Origin: Methylogaea oryzae
Lineage (GTDB): Bacteria; Pseudomonadota; Gammaproteobacteria; Methylococcales; Methylococcaceae
NCBI RefSeq assembly: GCF_019669985.1
Contig: NZ_AP019782.1
Location: 3,218,001-3,282,000, forward strand
DNA: 64,000 bases
Direction: 5' to 3'
The notes beneath the pieces are model-generated. The model did not search any database. It was not told the DNA's origin and saw only the letters and a program-made list of their open reading frames with translations. Shown here piece by piece: positions 7,850 through 16,671 of this stretch; within the stretch, counting starts at the first letter, position 1; each line of letters starts with the position of its first letter. Position numbers and translations under genes: made by a program.

Positions 7850-9703
7850 CTAACCGTAACGCCGCCGGTAATAGGCGCGGATCGCGTCCTCGTACCGGTG
7901 CAAACCCAACCGCCGCAACCAGCGCAACGGCGTTTCGCCCGGCTGGCGCGGCGGATGGCCCGCATTTAGCAGGCTTTGCTCAAAGCGGCCGTATTCGGCG
8001 TCCGCCGGAGCCGCTCCGATGCCTTTCGCGGCAGGCGCAGCCGTGCCCGTTTCGCGTTGGCGAGCGCGGTACAGCCTGCGGGCCAGCCATAGGCCGAGGG
8101 GCAGCACCAGCCACCCCCACAGGGGCAAGCCTTGCTCCTGCGGTTGCTGCGCGCGCTCCCAACGCCACAGTTTGAAAGCCGCGTGCCAGCGGGAACCCCA
8201 ATCCGCCACCGGCTGCCACCAGGGATCGGTTCGCGCCTCGTCCTGCACCCAGCGGGAAGGCGTGTTGTCCAACACGCGCCAGGCGTCGCCCACATAGGCT
8301 TCGGTCCAAGCATGGGCATGGCGCTGCCGCACGACGTAAAGCCGCTCCGCCGAACTGAACTCCTGCACCGAATACCCCACGACAAAGCGAGCCGGCACGC
8401 CGGCCGCACGCAGCAACAGTGCGGTAGCCGTCGCAAAATATTCGCAATGGCCCGCTTTACGGCGATAGAGAAAATCCTCCAAGGCCGCATGGCTGTTGAC
8501 CTGGCGCCCCAAATACAGGCTGTAGCCGAAATCGTGCGCAAACCAATCCGCCAACAACGCCACCGCCCGCTGGGGCGACGCCGCGCGCAATCCCAACCGC
8601 TCCACCACAGGCTCCAACAACCGGGCCACGTCGGCCGGCAGGCGAGTGTCCTCGATCGTGGGCGGCTCGCGCCCTAAGTCGTCGGTGCCATATGCCGCGC
8701 CATACCGCACCACCGGCGGAGCATCCAGCCACTTCACCGCTCCCAGGCGATTGCGCCGCAAATCCGCCCGCGAAGGAACTTCCAGCCCCCGCAACCCGGC
8801 CGGCAGCGGCAACAACACGCTGCGCTGATGGACGGTGCGCAGCACCACCAGACGGGCAGCGTCACCCCCCGGCGGCGCCACGATGTAGGGCGCGAAAGGC
8901 GCGTTGACGGCCAGCCAGCTTTGGCCGGCGTAGCGATCGTAAGACGCTTCCTTCAACAACAACGCCTGGGATAGCGGCGCCGAAGCCTCCACCCGCATGA
9001 CGATGCGGCCCGACAATTTGAGGTCGCCCACGTCGCCGATCGCGGTCTGCGCTTTGAACGGATCCGTGTCCGCATCGGCCAACCATTCCATGGCCCAATC
9101 CTCCAGGCTGCCCTGCAATGCGCGCAGGCCCAATTGGCCGTTGTAGCCCAGCACTGCGGCCAACGCGAACCACAGCAACCATACGGTATCGGACGAGCGC
9201 CGCGGCCGGTTGCGCCAGACGGTCCACAGCAACAGCCCGCCGACGGCGGAAAAATACCCGAAGTCGCCGGCGTCGCCGCTGCCGGCGGCCAGGGCGCACA
9301 GAAAGGCATAAGGCAAACGAAAATCCAAGGTTCGCGCCACCCCCGCGCCACCGTATCGGCGCAGGGAGTAAAACAAGGCGCTCAACGGCAGCAACTCGCC
9401 GCTGCCGTACAACTGGGCCAACAACAGCGGCGCGAATATGGCCGGCAGCCAGTGCAACAAGGAGTAAACCGGCAGGATGTCGCCGCCCGCCGCGATGAAA
9501 TAACCGACAGCCCCCAGAAACAGCAACGCGGTCAAATCCCCCACGCGGTGGTACTGGGCCGCCTCCATTCGCCAACGCCACGGGCTGCGGCCGGCGACCG
9601 CGACCAACGCCAGAATCGTGGCGGCGGCCAAGGGCGCATCGCCGCGCCAGCCCCACAACAACAGGGCCAACGGCAACAGCAAAGGCGGATAGTTCATCGC
9701 CAC
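7850..9703 (-). CDS. tgpA: TgpA-like membrane transglutaminase (DUF3488)
   Basis: A 617-aa protein with several N-terminal membrane helices (roughly residues 1-180), a periplasmic transglutaminase-like domain and a C-terminal helix around 540-560. The papain-like triad is visible: Cys420 in GHCEYFATATALLLRAAGVP, His464 in RHAHAWTEAYV and Asp479 in WRVLDNTPSRW. The Pseudomonas aeruginosa homologue TgpA is an essential inner-membrane protein with a periplasmic transglutaminase domain; its substrate is not established. The start overlaps the end of the DUF58 gene by ~10 bases, showing translational coupling. The usual third partner, a MoxR ATPase, is not adjacent. Confidence 0.88.
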   Translation of the reverse strand: MAMNYPPLLLPLALLLWGWRGDAPLAAATILALVAVAGRSPWRWRMEAAQYHRVGDLTALLFLGAVGYFIAAGGDILPVYSLLHWLPAIFAPLLLAQLYGSGELLPLSALFYSLRRYGGAGVARTLDFRLPYAFLCALAAGSGDAGDFGYFSAVGGLLLWTVWRNRPRRSSDTVWLLWFALAAVLGYNGQLGLRALQGSLEDWAMEWLADADTDPFKAQTAIGDVGDLKLSGRIVMRVEASAPLSQALLLKEASYDRYAGQSWLAVNAPFAPYIVAPPGGDAARLVVLRTVHQRSVLLPLPAGLRGLEVPSRADLRRNRLGAVKWLDAPPVVRYGAAYGTDDLGREPPTIEDTRLPADVARLLEPVVERLGLRAASPQRAVALLADWFAHDFGYSLYLGRQVNSHAALEDFLYRRKAGHCEYFATATALLLRAAGVPARFVVGYSVQEFSSAERLYVVRQRHAHAWTEAYVGDAWRVLDNTPSRWVQDEARTDPWWQPVADWGSRWHAAFKLWRWERAQQPQEQGLPLWGWLVLPLGLWLARRLYRARQRETGTAAPAAKGIGAAPADAEYGRFEQSLLNAGHPPRQPGETPLRWLRRLGLHRYEDAIRAYYRRRYG

Positions 9704-11037
9704 AGTAGATCGGCGGCCAAACGGCTGGGGCGAACGTGGCGCAAAAACAGGGCCGGATTGGCAAGCGGCGGCGGCTCCGCCTCGCGCACCAGCAAGACCG
9801 CCACCGGCATGCCCAAGCCCACCAGCGCGTCAACCAACTCCCGGCGCGGACGGTCCCAGTCCAGCAGCACGCACGCCACGCTGCTCAGCGCGGCGGCCCG
9901 GCGCAAGACGTTTTGCGACAGTTGCGCGAACTCCGCCCGGCGGCTGGGCTGCACACCGGCCAACACCTCCAGCAACGCCGAAATCTGCGCCACGCCGCGA
10001 CCGGCGGTGAAACAATGGGCTTGCCGCTCCACGAACATCAGGTCTAACAAGGCATCCCCCCGGCCATCGGCCGCCGCCAGGGACGCCGCGACCGAAACCG
10101 CCGCCTCAAAGTCCTCCGTCCGGCCCGGCGGACAGAACGTATCCAGCACCAAGGCGCGGCGCACGAAATATTCGTCGCGGAATTCCTTCACCACCCAGCG
10201 CCCGAATTTGGCGGAACTGCGCCAATGCACGTTGCGCAAGGCGTCGCCCCGGCGATATTCGCGCAAAGACATGAACTCCTCCGACTCCCCCGCCGCATTG
10301 GCCAGAGCCACGCCGCCGCGTTGGTAGGCGCGTCCGTGGGCCGGCGGCAGGGGCGATACGGCATGGCAACGGGGCAGTACGCAACAAGCCTGGGGCAAGC
10401 TCAGCGCATGGCGGCTGCGCAGCAGGCCGAAAGGCTCGGGCCGGTATAGACAAAACCCGGCGAATTGCAGCCGGCCGCGCCGCAACGGCAACAACTCCGC
10501 CTCAATCGCCACCCGTTGCCCCGGCGGCAGCGCCGGCAAGGGCCGCTCCTCCAAACTGGCGCCGCGTTTGGAACGCAGCAGCCATTGCCAGCGGGGAAAA
10601 CCGACGTAGCGGTCGAAGCCGTTGCGTTGGGCATCCTGCGGATCGACAGCGCCGATGAATTCCTCCCAGTCCGGACTCCCCCCGGCCAACTGGTCCAGCA
10701 AACTCAGGCCGCGCTGCACGCGCTTGCCGTCGTTGCGCAACACCAGGCTGTAACGCAAGGTTTCGCCCACGGTGGCGTAACGGGGCAACAAGCGTTCCAC
10801 CGCAACGGACAAAGGCGCACGCCGCCCCAGCTCGCTCCACAGCCAAGCCAAGCCGAACAACGCCAGCAGCCAGGTAAACAATTGATAGGTGGCGGCCGCG
10901 CGAGTGTTGAAGCCGAACACGCCGGCCCCCAGCAGAATCGCCAGCAAAAAATGCCCCAGCGGACTGAACCGGGCGCGAAACCAAGCGCTGATGCGGTGAG
11001 CCTGGGTGAAGTTGAGAAACAGGAGATAGCGCAACAT
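9694..11037 (-). CDS. DUF58 domain protein
   Basis: A ~447-aa protein with two N-terminal membrane helices (LGHFLLAILLGAGVFGF and a following LFTWLLALFGLAWLW), then a beta-sandwich region and the DUF58 core. That core shows SEEFMSLREYRRGD, RNVHWRSSAKFGRWVVKEF and a vWA-like tail. Such proteins are typically encoded in moxR-DUF58-tgpA clusters and are thought to link a MoxR chaperone to envelope targets. The ATG at 11037 has an AGGG ribosome site; a TTG nine codons upstream is possible. The gene runs into tgpA. A divergent STAS gene lies upstream. Confidence 0.82.
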   Translation of the reverse strand: MLRYLLFLNFTQAHRISAWFRARFSPLGHFLLAILLGAGVFGFNTRAAATYQLFTWLLALFGLAWLWSELGRRAPLSVAVERLLPRYATVGETLRYSLVLRNDGKRVQRGLSLLDQLAGGSPDWEEFIGAVDPQDAQRNGFDRYVGFPRWQWLLRSKRGASLEERPLPALPPGQRVAIEAELLPLRRGRLQFAGFCLYRPEPFGLLRSRHALSLPQACCVLPRCHAVSPLPPAHGRAYQRGGVALANAAGESEEFMSLREYRRGDALRNVHWRSSAKFGRWVVKEFRDEYFVRRALVLDTFCPPGRTEDFEAAVSVAASLAAADGRGDALLDLMFVERQAHCFTAGRGVAQISALLEVLAGVQPSRRAEFAQLSQNVLRRAAALSSVACVLLDWDRPRRELVDALVGLGMPVAVLLVREAEPPPLANPALFLRHVRPSRLAADLLWR

Positions 11038-11235
11038 GCGCCCTATGCTAGCGCGATCGCCCAACGGCAGCGAGACAAGACGGCCGGGGCCACCACCGCG
11101 GCGTTTTCAACCGGCTGTACGCCAGCGGCCACCGCCAAAACTGTCATGGAGCGGCCGTTTTCCCGTAATATTCACGCTTAAAAATCCCCACCCGCCGCCG
11201 ATGCGGCGGATCAACCCTGTTCAGGAGAACTTCCG

Positions 11236-11577
11236 ATGCAATTCGAGTCCACCACGCTGCCCGGCGACGTCACCCAGCTGACCCTCACCGGCCGGCTAGA
11301 CGTCATGGGTACGCAAGCCATCGAACAACCGTTTTCCTTCGCCACCACCCTGCGGCCCGGGAACATCCTGCTGGACCTGTCCGGCGTCACCTTCCTGTCC
11401 TCCATCGGCATACGCCTGCTCATCACGTCGGCCCGGGCGCAAGCCAACCGGGGCGGCAAGCTGGTGTTGGCCGCGCCCCAGCCCATGGTGCGCAAGGTGT
11501 TGGAAATGGCCGGCATCGACCAGCTGATCTCCATTTACGACGACGTGGCGACCGCCCACGCCGGCCTTGCCGGATGA
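11236..11577 (+). CDS. STAS-domain anti-sigma factor antagonist
   Basis: A 113-aa SpoIIAA/RsbV-like protein. The phosphorylation-site region NILLDLSGVTFLSSIGIRLL holds the Ser pair expected to be phosphorylated by a partner kinase. The rest matches a single STAS fold. The ribosome site CAGGAGAA lies just before the ATG. The stop overlaps the start of the next gene (ATGA), so the two proteins should be made in a fixed ratio. It is the switch protein of a partner-switching module with the downstream kinase/phosphatase. Confidence 0.9.
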   Translation: MQFESTTLPGDVTQLTLTGRLDVMGTQAIEQPFSFATTLRPGNILLDLSGVTFLSSIGIRLLITSARAQANRGGKLVLAAPQPMVRKVLEMAGIDQLISIYDDVATAHAGLAG

Positions 11578-13307
11578 CCGAGCCCCCGCTCCCGCACCGG
11601 CTCACACTGCAAAGCACCCCGGCCGCCATTGCCGAGGCCTGCGCCTGGCTGAGGAACCTGGGAGAACGCCAAGGGCTGGGCGGAGAACGGTCATTCCAGC
11701 TGGACCTCTGCGCCAACGAACTGATGGCCAACATCGCCGATCACGCCTATGGCGGCGAGGTCGGCGAAATCCGCCTGGAACTGCGGCTAGAGCATGGCTC
11801 GGCGGCCTTAACGCTCATCGACGAGGGCCTGCCTTTCGATCCCCTGGCGCTGCCGGCGCCGCCCTTGCCGGACTCGCTGGAAGCCGCCCGCAGCGTCGGC
11901 CTGGGCGTTTACCTGGCGCGGCAGTTCGCCGACGCCTTGCACTACGAACGTAGCGCCGGCCGCAACCGGGTCACCGTCTGCATCGGCTCCAGATCGCGTA
12001 CGCCGCGCCAACAGGAACGCCGCTGCGGCCGGGACGCCCCGCCGCCGTGGCCGCGAAGCGACGGCGGCCGCGTCGAGCAGGACTGGCGCAGCGGCGAGGA
12101 TCGCCGCATCCTGGGCTTCATTTCGCGCATCGCGCTGTTCCGCGACGTGCCCTACCGGGACGTGGAGAGCCTCCTCGCTCGCTGCGAGCTGCGCTATTGC
12201 TCGCCCGGAGAAGTGTTGTTCCACGCCGGCCGCCACCACCGCCAAGTGCTGGTGGTCATCGAGGGAAAGCTGGAAGTGCGCCTGGACGGCCCGGAATCCC
12301 GCACCGGCATCGAAGTGGGCGTCGGGGAATGCGTCGGCGAGCTATCGGTGGCCGACGGCAAGCCCACCTCCGCCTGGGTGGTGGCAACCAGCCAAGGACG
12401 CTTGCTGACCATTCCCGAGGACGTATTTCTCGGCCCGGTGCTTGGCGTCCCCACCATCGCCCGCAACCTGATCGTGGTGCTGTCCGAGCGCATGCGGCAC
12501 AGCAACGAGCAAATCATTGCCCGCCTGCGCGCCGCCATGGAGCTGGAATCCTTGCAGCGGGAACTGGACGTGGCCCGCCAGATCCAATCCAGCATGCTGC
12601 CGGCGGCGCCGCTGTTCGCCGGCCTAGCCGGCATCCAAGGCCGCGGCTTCATGCGCGCTGCGCGCCATGTGGGCGGTGATTTTTACGACGCTTTCCCTTT
12701 AAGCGACGGCCGGCTGTTCGTCGCTATCGGCGACGTCTGCAACAAAGGCACGCCCGCCGCCCTGTTCATGGTGCGCACCCTCACCGTACTGCGCAGCGAA
12801 GCGCTGCGCCCGGAGGCGGACGCCGAGCGCCATCTGGCGCGCCTGGCCGCCCGCAGCAACGACCTGCTCAGCCAGTCCAACGAAGCCGAGCAGTTCGTCA
12901 CCCTGTTCTGCGCCATCGTCGACCTGAAGCAAAATCGCCTGCACTACGTCAACGTCGGACACAATCCGCCCCTGCTGCAACCGCCTGACGCCGCGCCGGT
13001 ATTCATCGAAGAACCGCGCAACCCCCTGGCGGGCCTATTCCCCGGCCTGCAATACAAAGTGGGCGAGCGGGATTTTCCCGCCGGTAGTCTGTTGCTGCTC
13101 TACACCGACGGAGTCACCGAAGCCGAAGCGGCCGACGGCGGCATTTTCGGCGACGACACGCTGCGGCATTTACTCGCCGGCATCGCGGCGCACGACACCG
13201 ACGCCTGCGTCGAACGCATCGTCGCCGCAGTGGACGCCTTCGCCGGCGACCACCCCCAGTCCGACGATATCACGCTGCTGGCGATCCGCCGCCCCAGGGC
13301 GGCGTAA
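11574..13307 (+). CDS. Anti-sigma kinase / cNMP-binding / PP2C phosphatase fusion
   Basis: A 577-aa cytoplasmic protein combining three modules. Residues ~10-135 are an RsbW/SpoIIAB-type HATPase with the N-box in ELMANIADHA (~48-57) and SVGLGVYLAR. Residues ~180-300 are a cyclic-nucleotide-binding fold (GEVLFHAGRHHRQVLVVIEG). Residues ~335-575 are a SpoIIE/RsbU-type PP2C with GGDFYD, GDVCNKGTPAALFM, YTDGVTEAE and SDDITLLAI, all metal residues present. It could therefore both phosphorylate and dephosphorylate the STAS partner, with the cNMP domain as sensor. The start overlaps the STAS stop. No sigma factor is adjacent, so the output may be a c-di-GMP or biofilm protein instead. Confidence 0.87.
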   Translation: MTEPPLPHRLTLQSTPAAIAEACAWLRNLGERQGLGGERSFQLDLCANELMANIADHAYGGEVGEIRLELRLEHGSAALTLIDEGLPFDPLALPAPPLPDSLEAARSVGLGVYLARQFADALHYERSAGRNRVTVCIGSRSRTPRQQERRCGRDAPPPWPRSDGGRVEQDWRSGEDRRILGFISRIALFRDVPYRDVESLLARCELRYCSPGEVLFHAGRHHRQVLVVIEGKLEVRLDGPESRTGIEVGVGECVGELSVADGKPTSAWVVATSQGRLLTIPEDVFLGPVLGVPTIARNLIVVLSERMRHSNEQIIARLRAAMELESLQRELDVARQIQSSMLPAAPLFAGLAGIQGRGFMRAARHVGGDFYDAFPLSDGRLFVAIGDVCNKGTPAALFMVRTLTVLRSEALRPEADAERHLARLAARSNDLLSQSNEAEQFVTLFCAIVDLKQNRLHYVNVGHNPPLLQPPDAAPVFIEEPRNPLAGLFPGLQYKVGERDFPAGSLLLLYTDGVTEAEAADGGIFGDDTLRHLLAGIAAHDTDACVERIVAAVDAFAGDHPQSDDITLLAIRRPRAA

Positions 13308-13314
13308 CGGGCTA

Positions 13315-14034
13315 TTAGATGTTGAAATACGGCGGCTTGTTGTCGACGTAGGCCAGCCACATGGCGTCCAGCATGGTCCAGAGGATGTCCAGCTTGAACT
13401 GGAGGATTTCCAGGGCGCGTTCCTGCTGCGGCCGGGTGGTGAAGTGGTTGAGGGTGATGTCCAGGCCGTGGATCACGTCGCGGCCGGCCTGGCTGACGCG
13501 GTTCTGGAAGTACTTGAGGCCGTCCTGGGCGATCCATGGGTATTTTTCCGGCCAGCCGGCCAGGCGCTGCTTGTGGATGGTGGGGGCGAACAGCTCGGTC
13601 AGGGACGAGCAGGCCGCTTCCTGCCAGGGGGCGTTGCGGGCAAAATTGACGTAGGCGTCCACGGCGAAACGCACGCCGGGCAATACATGCTCAAGCGACC
13701 ACAACTCCTCGCGGGGGATGCCCACGGCGATGCCGAGCCGGGTCCAGGCTTCGATGCCGCCGGCGTCCTCGCCCCAGCCATCGTGGTCGTGGATGCGCTG
13801 TATCCAGTGGCGGCGCGTGTCGCGGTCCGGGCAGTTGGCCAGGATGTTGGCGTCCTTCACCGGAATCTTGATCTGGTAATAGAAGCGGTTGGCCACCCAG
13901 CCCTGGATCTGCTTCTGGTCCAGTTTCCCTTCCGCCATCAGCACGTGGTAGGGATGGTGGATGTGGTAGAACTTGTCCTTGGCCCGCAATTGGGCTTCGA
14001 ATTCTTCCTTGCTCCAGGCTGGTTGTTCGCTCAT
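13315..14034 (-). CDS. pqqC: Pyrroloquinoline-quinone synthase PqqC
   Basis: A 239-aa cofactor-free oxidase that performs the final ring closure and eight-electron oxidation giving PQQ. The sequence is PqqC throughout (e.g. [45 protein letters not shown]), at normal length. I start it at the ATG at 14034, which follows a GAGGA ribosome site; a GTG four codons earlier overlaps the pqqB stop. It is the last gene of the local pqq operon. pqqD and pqqE, which normally follow, are absent, and the next gene is the convergent phosphatase. Confidence 0.95.
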   Translation of the reverse strand: MSEQPAWSKEEFEAQLRAKDKFYHIHHPYHVLMAEGKLDQKQIQGWVANRFYYQIKIPVKDANILANCPDRDTRRHWIQRIHDHDGWGEDAGGIEAWTRLGIAVGIPREELWSLEHVLPGVRFAVDAYVNFARNAPWQEAACSSLTELFAPTIHKQRLAGWPEKYPWIAQDGLKYFQNRVSQAGRDVIHGLDITLNHFTTRPQQERALEILQFKLDILWTMLDAMWLAYVDNKPPYFNI

Positions 14035-14042
14035 GGTCGTCC

Positions 14043-14960
14043 TCACAGGGTGATTTCCAGGCCGTCGTAGGCCACTTCGATGCCGGCCGCCGTCAACTGC
14101 TGCCGCTCGCTCGATGCCTCGTCCAGGATCGGGTTGGTGTTGTTGATGTGGATGAGGATTTTGCGGGTCGCCGCGGGCAGGCCGCCCAGGGTTTCCATCA
14201 TGCCGCCGGGGCCGGATTGCGGCAGGTGGCCCATGTCCAGGGCCAGCTTTTCGCAGATGCCGGCGCGGCCCATTTCGTCGTGCTGCCAGAAGGTGCCGTC
14301 CACCAGCAGGCAGTCGGCGGCTTGCATGGCGGCCGCCACGTGCGGCTCGATTTCGCCCAGGCCCGGCGCGTAGTACAGCTTACGGCCGGTGGAGACCTGC
14401 TCGACGACGACGCCGATATTGTCGCCGTCGTGGGGATCGTGGCGGTGAGGCGAGTACGGCGGCGCCTTGCTCTTCAGGCTATGGCTGTGGAAGCGCAGGT
14501 CGTCGATGCCGGGAATGCTGAACGCGCTTCCGTCCAGCGGCAATTCGTGATGGTTCACGCCGCAGTAGTGCTGCAGCATGTTGAACAACGGGAAGCCGGA
14601 GGTCAGATCCTGCCGCACCATTTCGCTGCAATAGATATCCAGCGGCTTGGTGGATTCGCGCAGCATCAACAGGCCGGTGGTGTGGTCGATCTGGCTGTCG
14701 ATGAGCACGATGGCGTGGATGCCGGTGTCGCGTACGCCCTCGCGGGGCCAGGAGTCCTGGAAAGCTTCCAGTTGGCTGCGGATGTCGGGGGAGGCGTTGA
14801 ACAGCGCCCAGCGGCGGCCGTCGGAACTGACGGCGATGGAGGACTGGGTGCGCTTCTTGCCCTGCATTTCGCCGTGGCGAATACGGCGGCAGTTGTGGCA
14901 GTTGCAATTCCACTGGGGAAAGCCGCCGCCGGCGCCGGCGCCTAGGACTCGGATTTTCAT
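14043..14960 (-). CDS. pqqB: PQQ biosynthesis protein PqqB
   Basis: A 305-aa metallo-beta-lactamase-fold protein, proposed to hydroxylate the tyrosine of the PqqA-derived Glu-Tyr precursor. Recognised by [20 protein letters not shown] at the N-terminus (with the zinc-site Cys cluster) and by [31 protein letters not shown] and HINNTNPIL. Length is typical. It sits 170 bases downstream of pqqA, with an intrinsic terminator between them, and is directly followed by pqqC. Confidence 0.95.
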   Translation of the reverse strand: MKIRVLGAGAGGGFPQWNCNCHNCRRIRHGEMQGKKRTQSSIAVSSDGRRWALFNASPDIRSQLEAFQDSWPREGVRDTGIHAIVLIDSQIDHTTGLLMLRESTKPLDIYCSEMVRQDLTSGFPLFNMLQHYCGVNHHELPLDGSAFSIPGIDDLRFHSHSLKSKAPPYSPHRHDPHDGDNIGVVVEQVSTGRKLYYAPGLGEIEPHVAAAMQAADCLLVDGTFWQHDEMGRAGICEKLALDMGHLPQSGPGGMMETLGGLPAATRKILIHINNTNPILDEASSERQQLTAAGIEVAYDGLEITL

Positions 14961-15081
14961 GGGGATAGCGGCCCGTTTCGAAAGCTGATGATGGGCGGCT
15001 ATTATGGCAGAGCGGGATTGGGCTTGTTAAGGAAGCGATACCGCGTTCGACAGGCACAACACTACGCGGCATAGGCAATGA

Positions 15082-15115
15082 AAAAGGGGGCTGCGCTCGC
15101 GCGCAGCCCCCTTTT
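15082..15115 (-). terminator. Intrinsic terminator/attenuator between pqqA and pqqB
   Basis: A perfect 11-bp stem (GGGGGCTGCGC / GCGCAGCCCCC, loop four bases) is extended by A:T pairs. On the minus strand it is followed by UUUUUC. It begins 14 bases after the pqqA stop codon. Partial readthrough would give much more pqqA mRNA than pqqBC mRNA, as reported for other pqq operons where the substrate peptide is needed in excess. Confidence 0.85.
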
Positions 15116-15129
15116 CGATCCTCAACCGA

Positions 15130-15207
15130 TTAACGGTTGTAGATGTACATCGTCACTTCGAAGCCGAAGCGCAGATCGGTGTAGCTCGGTTTTTCCCACT
15201 TGGTCAT
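15130..15207 (-). CDS. pqqA: PQQ precursor peptide PqqA
   Basis: A 25-aa ribosomally made precursor of pyrroloquinoline quinone. The peptide begins [20 protein letters not shown] and ends YIYNR. It carries the conserved Glu and Tyr of the E-V-T-M-Y core, from which PqqE builds the C-C link. The start is supported by a perfect GGAGGTGATC ribosome site five bases upstream. It is followed by a terminator and then pqqB and pqqC on the same strand. A sigma-70-like promoter lies ~70 bases upstream. Confidence 0.95.
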   Translation of the reverse strand: MTKWEKPSYTDLRFGFEVTMYIYNR

Positions 15208-15274
15208 AGCGATCACCTCCAAAATTTGCCCGTTGGAATTCTTTTGTAAGCGGCTGTTCTATAGCCTGGACCGA

Positions 15275-15303
15275 AGTATACGTCCGCGCAAAAACGAACG
15301 CAA
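15275..15303 (-). promoter_or_regulatory. Probable promoter of pqqA
   Basis: On the minus strand, TTGCGT and TATACT are spaced by 17 bases. Transcription would start near 15268, leaving a ~60-base leader that ends in the strong ribosome site of pqqA. The divergent gene on the plus strand begins at 15436. Confidence 0.5.
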
Positions 15304-15435
15304 TAGCGCATGAAACGGGAGTTTTTCCCAATCCATCCTATGCCAAAATGGCTGACGAAAACGCCCCGGTGGCCTAAGCTTTGACGCCGCCGGACGCTGG
15401 CGAAATCGACGCGACACCATTGGACAAGACCCCGC

Positions 15436-16656
15436 ATGGCAACCCACCCACTTTTCCGCAAAACCGGCTGGCTCTGCAGCCTGGCGCTACTAACGGCGCT
15501 GGAAGCCGCCGCCGCGCCCAAAACCAAACCGGCCGCTTCGCCCGCCGCGCCGACGGGCCAAACCCTGGAAATCGTTTACCTCACCCAAGAACACGAAGCG
15601 CCGCCGGCTTTGTCCAACCTGGACCCCGTCGTCACGGACAAAGGCCTGCAAGGCGCGCGACTGGCCATTGTCGACAACAACACCACCGGCCAGTTCACCA
15701 AGCAGCATTTCACGCTGAAAGAGGTGCGGGTGCCGCAGGACGGCGACGTGGCGAGCGCTTACAAACAAACGGCCGGCAACGGCGCGCACCACGTCATCGT
15801 CGACCTGCCGGCGGCGCAACTGCTAACGCTGGCCGACTTACCGGAAGCGGCGGACGACCTCATCTACAACGCGGCCGCCCCGGACGATGCCTTGCGCAAC
15901 GAGCAATGCCGCGCCAACACCCTGCACTTGATGCCCAGCCGCGCCATGCGCGCCGACGCCTTGGCCCAATACAGCCATTTCAAGCGCTGGAAAGAGTGGT
16001 TTTTGGTGGTCGGGCCGACAGAGGAAGACAAACTGCTGGCGGCGGCCTACAAGCGTGCCGCCAAGAAATTCGGCGTCAAAATCGTCGAGGAACGGGCCTG
16101 GAGCCACGACTACGACGCCCGCCGCACGGCGCAGTCGGAAGTGGCGTCCTTCACCCAGGACGTGGACTACGACATCCTGGTGGTGGCGGACGAAGCGGGC
16201 GACTTCGGCGACTACCTGTCCTATCGCACCTCGCTGCCGCGCCCGGTGACCGGCACCCAAGGCCTGGTGCCGGCCGCCTGGCACCGCGCCCACGAGCAAT
16301 GGGGCGCGGTGCAGTTGCAAAACCGCTTCCGCGCCCAGGCAGGCCGCTGGATGCAGGACGAGGATTACGCCGCCTGGCTGGCGGTGCGCGCCGTCGGCGA
16401 AGCCGCCACCCGCGCGAAATCGGTGGAATTCGCCAAGGTGCGCGACTACCTGCGCAGCGACGCCTTCGCCCTGGCCGGTTTCAAAGGCAAGCCCCTATCC
16501 TTCCGCCGCTGGGACGGCCAGTTGCGCCAACCCATGCTGCTGGCCGACAGCCGCTCCCTGGTAGCGGTGGCGCCGCTGGAAGGGTTCCTGCACCAGAAGA
16601 ACGAAATGGACACCCTGGGCTTCGACGAACCGGAGTCCAAGTGTCGTTTACGATGA
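15436..16656 (+). CDS. PQQ-dependent catabolism-associated ABC substrate-binding protein
   Basis: A 406-aa periplasmic binding protein with a signal peptide (GWLCSLALLTALEAAAA) and a two-lobe, branched-chain amino-acid-binding-like fold. The ending KNEMDTLGFDEPESKCR and motifs such as HHVIVDLPA and HLMPSRAMRADAL match the family found beside PQQ-dependent alcohol dehydrogenase systems. The ligand is unknown. It is followed after 15 bases by a beta-propeller of the same system, but the ATPase and permease that normally complete the set are missing locally. It is divergent from pqqABC. Confidence 0.87.
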   Translation: MATHPLFRKTGWLCSLALLTALEAAAAPKTKPAASPAAPTGQTLEIVYLTQEHEAPPALSNLDPVVTDKGLQGARLAIVDNNTTGQFTKQHFTLKEVRVPQDGDVASAYKQTAGNGAHHVIVDLPAAQLLTLADLPEAADDLIYNAAAPDDALRNEQCRANTLHLMPSRAMRADALAQYSHFKRWKEWFLVVGPTEEDKLLAAAYKRAAKKFGVKIVEERAWSHDYDARRTAQSEVASFTQDVDYDILVVADEAGDFGDYLSYRTSLPRPVTGTQGLVPAAWHRAHEQWGAVQLQNRFRAQAGRWMQDEDYAAWLAVRAVGEAATRAKSVEFAKVRDYLRSDAFALAGFKGKPLSFRRWDGQLRQPMLLADSRSLVAVAPLEGFLHQKNEMDTLGFDEPESKCRLR

Positions 16657-16671
16657 ACGGAGTATAAAACC

